From assembly GCA_022605955.1 (NCBI GenBank), contig JAKCOZ010000003.1:13649331-13713330 (forward strand): a stretch of 64,000 nucleotides of DNA, read 5' to 3'. The position numbers were made by a program, and so were the translations under genes. Of the stretch, positions 59,175 to 64,000 are shown piece by piece. The number at the start of each line of letters is the position of its first letter. The stretch's first letter is position 1. The notes under the pieces were generated by a model. It was not told where the DNA came from. It made no database searches and worked only from the letters and a program-made list of their open reading frames with translations. This DNA comes from Rallus limicola (Eukaryota; Chordata; Aves; Gruiformes; Rallidae).

Positions 59175-59612
59175 TGTAACGTGCTATATAACTTGATGTG
59201 TGGCATGGGGCTTGGAGGACAGAGCTTCAAGCACTGCTAGGTTAATAGATAACGTGATGGAGCCTTTAGGCCATAAACCATGGGGAAACTAAACAAAGGT
59301 GACAACATTGTAATAAGCAAAGTTGCATGCCTGTTGCTGAAACAGGTGCCTTAAGATAAGGTATGCCTGCTGTCTGGTGAGGTCCTAGCATGGTAAGATA
59401 AAGTGACTGGTGTGACAGTAGACCTCTGACCAGCCAGATGCAGCCCTGTGAGCAGTGTATGTATGAAAGAACCAATCTGTTTAAAGCACGCTGTCTTCTG
59501 AGCATATTTAAAGGAATCATTTCATACAATAAATCGACTTTTGCTTGCATCAAGCTGTGTCCCATCTCTCCGTCGCAGTATATGCTCTGAAATGATGCAT
59601 TTCTCTCTAACA
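59175..59612 (+). mobile_element. probable solo LTR, alpharetrovirus-like promoter layout
   Basis: A TATTTAAA box (59505-59512) lies 16 bases before an AATAAA (59528-59533) in CATACAATAAATCGAC, the tight TATA-to-polyA spacing of avian leukosis-type LTRs with a short R. A possible 5' end is TGTAACGTGC at 59175. The 3' end is placed at CTCTCTAACA (59612) by analogy in U5 length. I found no 6 bp duplication, so both ends are uncertain. No internal viral genes are present. Confidence 0.6.
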
Positions 59613-61729
59613 CTGAATGACATCTCTGTTTTTTTTAAGCCAAGTCTATGAGGAGATTTAGAAAATACCTTTTTTTTTTAACTGATTTGCTTTTGGTACA
59701 TGAAATTAGAAAAGGGTGTCAGCAATATTTGGAGCTCTTTTGAGTTTTTTAACTGTTTTTCTCTCCCAATCATACCTGATAAGAAAGGACTCATCACAGT
59801 ACTGTGAATGTCCTACCTTGTTTGAGGAATGATGGCAGCTATTCCTTCTGCTACCAGCTATTTTTCCAATACCTGCTTTTTCCAGTTTTGAAAAATACCT
59901 GCATTCTTCTCTGCTCTGTGTGATAGGACCGAAACTCTCATCTTTTCAGAATGCTGACTTAACCATCTTTAAAGGCTATCTGTGGACATGCTACATTCTT
60001 CTTAAGTCTACATTTTGTATGAATAGGACAAATAATTGAATGTTCCAGTCACTGATCCAGTAGGTATTTATTCTGCAGAAAATAGTTATTGATTGAAGCG
60101 TCCTTGGTTCCAGTCCTCACTCTGCTCTCCCTTTCCACAAGAAGTTCCCAGGGTTTAGTTTGTAGTTTTTCCTTTAGGAAGCATGAATTCCTACATATAC
60201 TCTGAATGAAGAACGGTGAGTGCTCTGATGTGCTTGGAAAACAGTGGAATCTTGATCAAGAATAAATTTGTGTGTGCGAAAGTTCTGTAAGAGCCGCGAC
60301 ACTTGTTCCTCAGTTCTAACTTTTGATAATCATCTGGCTTGAAGAAATTAAATAATTGGCTGTTGTAAGATGTATCTGTCATTCAGAAGGTGGATCTGTC
60401 ATTTTTATGAAAATTTGATTTAACTGGTTTTCTCAGAAACCTACCTAGGAGCAAAAGAAAAGCAAAGATTTCTAATGCGCTGTCAGAATTGAGGCAGCAG
60501 AGAAGTTTGACCAAGATCACAGAAGTAAAAGTGATTGCTGACAAGATAGGAAAAAAAATCACAGAAACTTTCAGTGCCTGCTGTGTAGAATTATAAGTAA
60601 GTATGGCATTTATTGATATTACCCACATGGAACATCAATTCTTAAGGGACACTGAACTTTCAGTGCTATGGCCCTGACATTTTTAGAGCCATTGCCATTA
60701 GTGCTAATGCATTTTGTAAATGCAGTTATTACTGGAAAACGTTCACTTCCAGGCTTTGTTTAGAAATAGTTGTACTAGTGGCAGGAGCAAAACTGAGAAA
60801 GACAACTCAGCACTCCAAATGGAAATAATTTGTAAATAGGCAATAGATTCATACAAAAAAATCTAATGCTTATTCTAAACATAAAAGTGTCTTTGCAGAA
60901 ATATTGTAAAACTTTTTGGTTTTTTGTGATGCTACAGATGCTCAAAGCTAAGAGAAAAAGTTCAGATAAATAAGATTTTTTTTTAAAATCCACTTGAAAA
61001 AAGCAACATTGTTTATATTTTATAGTACATACCAAACAACATACATCGTAGTTGTTTAGTATGCACTGAAAAATATAAAGCAATTGAACAATGAATCTTC
61101 CTTCATCTTACAGATTAGTTCAGTCCTCTGGCCACTACAGTCCATGTCTCCTCACATCTTCCCCAACCTGAAGTAATCTTTCAGATACTGCACTATAGTT
61201 TTGGTTTAGGCACTTCCATGCTGAGAAGATTAACATGTAGCCATAGAATCCAGCATAAAACAAACATAAATTTGTTAACATTGAGAATATATAAATATCT
61301 TCTCGTTCTGTTTTTTTTTGTTGTTGTTGTTGGGGTTTTGTTTTTGTTTTGGGTTTTGTTGGTTTTTTTTCCCCATTCTTTGCATTAGAGTAGTATTTAG
61401 TGGATTCTTAACAAAAAAAAGGATGAAGATTAAAGGCTGACAGATATATTTGGAATTAAATAAATAGTACTAAATTTTTATATTGTGACATAGTACAACT
61501 GAATTTTGGCAATAACTTTTATTGTTAATTCAAATGGTGTTAAATGCTTGAGAAATTTTGTTCGGAAAAACTTGTTCATGTTTTGTTGCATAATGTCAAC
61601 CCAAAGTTATTTTCAATCATTTCTCTTTAAAGACGAACACAGTAATGGGGGTTTGTTTTGTTTTCTTGATTTTCTTTCTTCAGTACGTATTCTGAAAAAA
61701 CTGCCTGGGTTAAAGATGCCAAAGCCTTT
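59613..61729. other. unique AT-rich sequence, no gene seen
   Basis: No repeat family recognised except a T/G-rich patch at 61308-61372 (GTTGTTGTTGTTGGGGTTTT). Adjacent minus frames at 60191-60628 are not in one reading frame and have no motif. Confidence 0.5.
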
Positions 61730-62915
61730 TGTGGTGGTTGAGGCCTGGCTAAAGGCCAGACGCCCACCAAAATCAGTCTGTTACTCCCCTTCTTAGTTGG
61801 ACAGGGGAGAAAAAATATAATTGGGCGGCTCAAGAGGCAAACTCGTTTATGACGCGGGCAAAACAGACTCTACACAGAGTGCAGAAGAGAAAGTTATCTA
61901 ATTTATTACACTAAAAAGAAAAACAGTGAAAAAAAAACAGTCAGGAGTGCAACCACAATCTTGAAACAAATGCAACCAGGCAAACTACTTTTCCCCCACC
62001 ACTCACTCCTAAGCAGGCTTTAGTTAGAAATTTGCTCCCTTCTTCCCTCCCGGTCGCAGCCCAGGAGGGGCAGGGACTGGGGAAAGTGGGGGTCTCGGTA
62101 ACACCTTCCCCCCACCCCTCCATTCTAAAGCAGACTTCCCTTTCAGCCATGATTTTGCTCCCTTCTTCCCCTCTCCTGCTCGCAGCACAGGACATGGGTG
62201 CAGGGACTAGGAGATGGGGGCTTCGGTCAGTCCCTTGCCAGTTGGTTTTCTTCTCGGCCGGGATGGGGACATCCATTCCACACAACCTCCCCCTGCTGCA
62301 CCGTAGGATCTCACCCACGAGAGCCAGTCCTCCATGAACTTTCTCCAAGGCAAATCTCTTCCCGCCGGGCTTCATCTCTGCTCTGGCAGGCAGCAACAAA
62401 TCACAGTGTCTCTCAGTCCCAGTCCTCCACGGGGCTGTGATGCCTCCTCCAGCAAACCTGTTTGGCTCATCTCTGTAGGTCGCTTGTGCTGGCAGGGGCT
62501 CATCCCAACGTCAGTCTTCTCTATGTCTCCACTGGCTCCATCCAGCGTGGAGCCTCTCCACCGGGCAGGTCGGGTTTCTGCTTCCTCCATGGGTCCTTTC
62601 CTCAGGCTACTCCACGTGCTTCTGCATGGGCTGCAGGGGCATCTCTCTCTTGGACACTTGGGGTGCCTCCTCCCCAGCCTTCCCGGCCTTTTGTGTCTGT
62701 CAACTGCTTACATTTAAATGCAAATATATATCACAATGCCCTTAATGGGGTAAAATTTGCGGTCTTCCTGACACTTGGTGTTATGGTGTTTTCTCTCCCA
62801 TATGTGATTCTCAGAGGCACTATCAGCAGGCTGGCAGAAGATTCTAGCAGCCATTTTCTGCAGGCCCTGGCCCCCTCTCTCTCAGTACCCAACTATGCAA
62901 AACGTCAACACCTTT
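61725..62915 (-). mobile_element. complete solo LTR, 1181 bp, 5 bp target-site duplication
   Basis: The LTR is 61730-62910 on the minus strand, with TG…CA ends, flanked by CCTTT at 61725-61729 and 62911-62915. A 5 bp duplication fits ERVL- or ERVK-type integration. The 3' part (AATAAA in GTGTAATAAATTAG on the minus strand) is near-identical to the 43776 copy. The purine-rich module is doubled, as in the 57391 copy. About 90 bp near 62700-62790 (ATATATATCACAATGCCC) have no counterpart that I see in the other copies. The 80-153 codon frames here are LTR shadows. Confidence 0.9.
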
Positions 62916-63265
62916 TAAATTAGATGTGAAAAAATTCTGAGAAGAGAGAATTTGTATCTCGTCAATAGAAAAATCTTTGCATTTTTAAATGGTGGGGAAT
63001 TTAAAAAAGGAAATGCGGAGCATGGCACAGTGACAAAAGTGGTGAGACATATTATCTACTATAAACTGTTTGGTATGGTTTCTTTTTCTTCTAAATAATA
63101 TAACCTGGACCAAGCAAGGAACCTATACTGACATTCCTTTTTTATTTAACAGCATAAACATATAATTCCTTTATAATACAGTTAAAAATATTAAGGTACT
63201 AGGTTGTTTTCTAATTCATGAGACAAATGCATGTTCAGTTCCAGTGTCCTGACATAGGGAGATGA
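62916..63265. other. unique AT-rich sequence, no gene seen
   Basis: Nothing recognised. Confidence 0.5.
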
Positions 63266-63525
63266 TAGAATAGAATCATAGAATGTCTTGAGCTGGAAGG
63301 AACCTCAAAATATCTTCAGGTCCAGACTTCCATGGGAAAAGGGCCGACATGAAATCATCTAGCATCCTGTCCAATTGAAAACCTATAGTAACGAAGACTC
63401 AAACACTTTTCTCTGGAGATGGTACCAGTAGTTTATTACATTAAGATGAAATCTCCCCCTAAGCAACTTGTACCACTGTCTCCTTGTGAAGGGAGAGCCT
63501 CCATTCTTTTTGTAGTGCTGAGTGC
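63266..63525 (-). mobile_element. old CR1 LINE 3' fragment
   Basis: The plus strand has ATAGAATCATAGAATGTC, GAGCTGGAAGGAACCTCAAA and later AACTTGTACCACTGTCTCCT, a diverged reverse CR1 3' end. Confidence 0.85.
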
Positions 63526-63600
63526 ACTTGACTTTCAATTTTCAGTAACTCCAAAGTAAATATTTTATGAGATACACATATTTTCAAGAACAGGTATTTT

Positions 63601-63641
<41 letters not shown>

Positions 63642-64000
63642 ATAGATATATATAAAATTGCTGTTATGCTAGTATATTATAAAGACCTGAATAAAATACA
63701 CAGCACTGGTGACTGAACAGGAAGTATATTGAACAAACCTCTTGTTTCACTGAAACTAATCCTAGCCAGCAGATGAACACTGACATATTTTCTGTATTCC
63801 CTTATCAGTGCAAATGTTTGGAAAATTAATCTCTACTTCAAAAGCATGGTGGGTAAAGACTGAGAAATAATTTTAGTTTGATTAAGCTTTTTATTAAAAA
63901 AATGAAACTAACCTTATCGTTTAAACAGTTTAGTCATATAAGGTATTTCAATATTAGACATGCAATGAAAGGATAAAAAGTTGCATTTTAGATTGTTTAC
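63526..64000. other. unique sequence with a microsatellite
   Basis: Nothing recognised beyond the compound microsatellite at 63599-63654. Confidence 0.5.
63599..63654. repeat. compound (TA)n(TG)n microsatellite
   Basis: About 11 TA units pass directly into about 10 TG units and then ATAGATATATATA. Confidence 0.93.

Noticed and set aside
61941..62399. 152-codon minus-strand frame with RGEEGSK/GREEGSK repeats
   Set aside because: The repeat reflects the doubled purine-rich module of the LTR, not a protein domain.
1..64000. tRNA, rRNA, small nuclear RNA, telomere-type repeats and CRISPR arrays
   Set aside because: I looked for recognisable boxes and arrays by eye on both strands and found none. 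A covariance-model scan would be the decisive test.

Overview
The window is AT-rich vertebrate nuclear DNA, almost certainly from a bird. The evidence is the dominance of CR1 (chicken repeat 1) LINEs, with their typical 3' ends (a 'GGAAGGGACCT'-type block, 'CTGGGCAACCTGTTCCAG'-type block and ATTCTRTG octamers), plus several avian-type endogenous retroviral LTRs. I found no host protein-coding gene, no structural RNA gene, no CRISPR array and no bacterial-type operon. It reads as a gene desert or part of a very large intron. Almost every longer open frame is either CR1 ORF2 (reverse transcriptase) debris or a shadow of an LTR or a low-complexity tract. Family names are from memory of avian repeats and were not searched.

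Layout. 0-18 kb: mostly featureless unique sequence with three old CR1 copies (1.6, 3.2 and 11.5 kb) and a G-tract at 2.8 kb. 18-25 kb: a roughly 600 bp LTR (18421-19020), a possible LTR-like block (about 21.2-21.8 kb), a compact 266 bp LTR with a perfect 6 bp target-site duplication (23395-23660), and a 1 kb antisense CR1. 25-28 kb: unique. 27.9-30.5 kb: a mosaic of CR1 and LTR pieces, including one LTR lying inside another of opposite orientation. 31-36 kb: CR1 fragments, a second copy of the 18.4 kb LTR family, and a probable LTR fragment with a perfect 33 bp tandem duplication. 36-39.6 kb: unique. 39.6-42.5 kb: two CR1 copies lying head to head, one of which keeps much of the reverse transcriptase domain, broken by stops and frameshifts. 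43.8-45.2 kb: a long LTR with a second LTR nested inside it. 45-55 kb: mostly unique, with an antisense LTR fragment (47.2 kb) and a perfect 25 bp-stem palindrome (49757-49813). 55-63 kb: another repeat-dense block, with an LTR inserted in a CR1, further CR1, a second long LTR, an alpharetrovirus-like LTR, and an LTR of about 1.18 kb with a 5 bp duplication at 61730-62910.

The strongest results are insertion-history results. They are target-site duplications around three LTRs, an empty-site comparison inside the window for one of them, a CR1 that resumes in register after an LTR, and a long LTR family in at least five copies whose halves have different closest relatives. The one open frame that repeats do not explain is at 56660-56869; I could not identify it. 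No previously undescribed gene system is evident.
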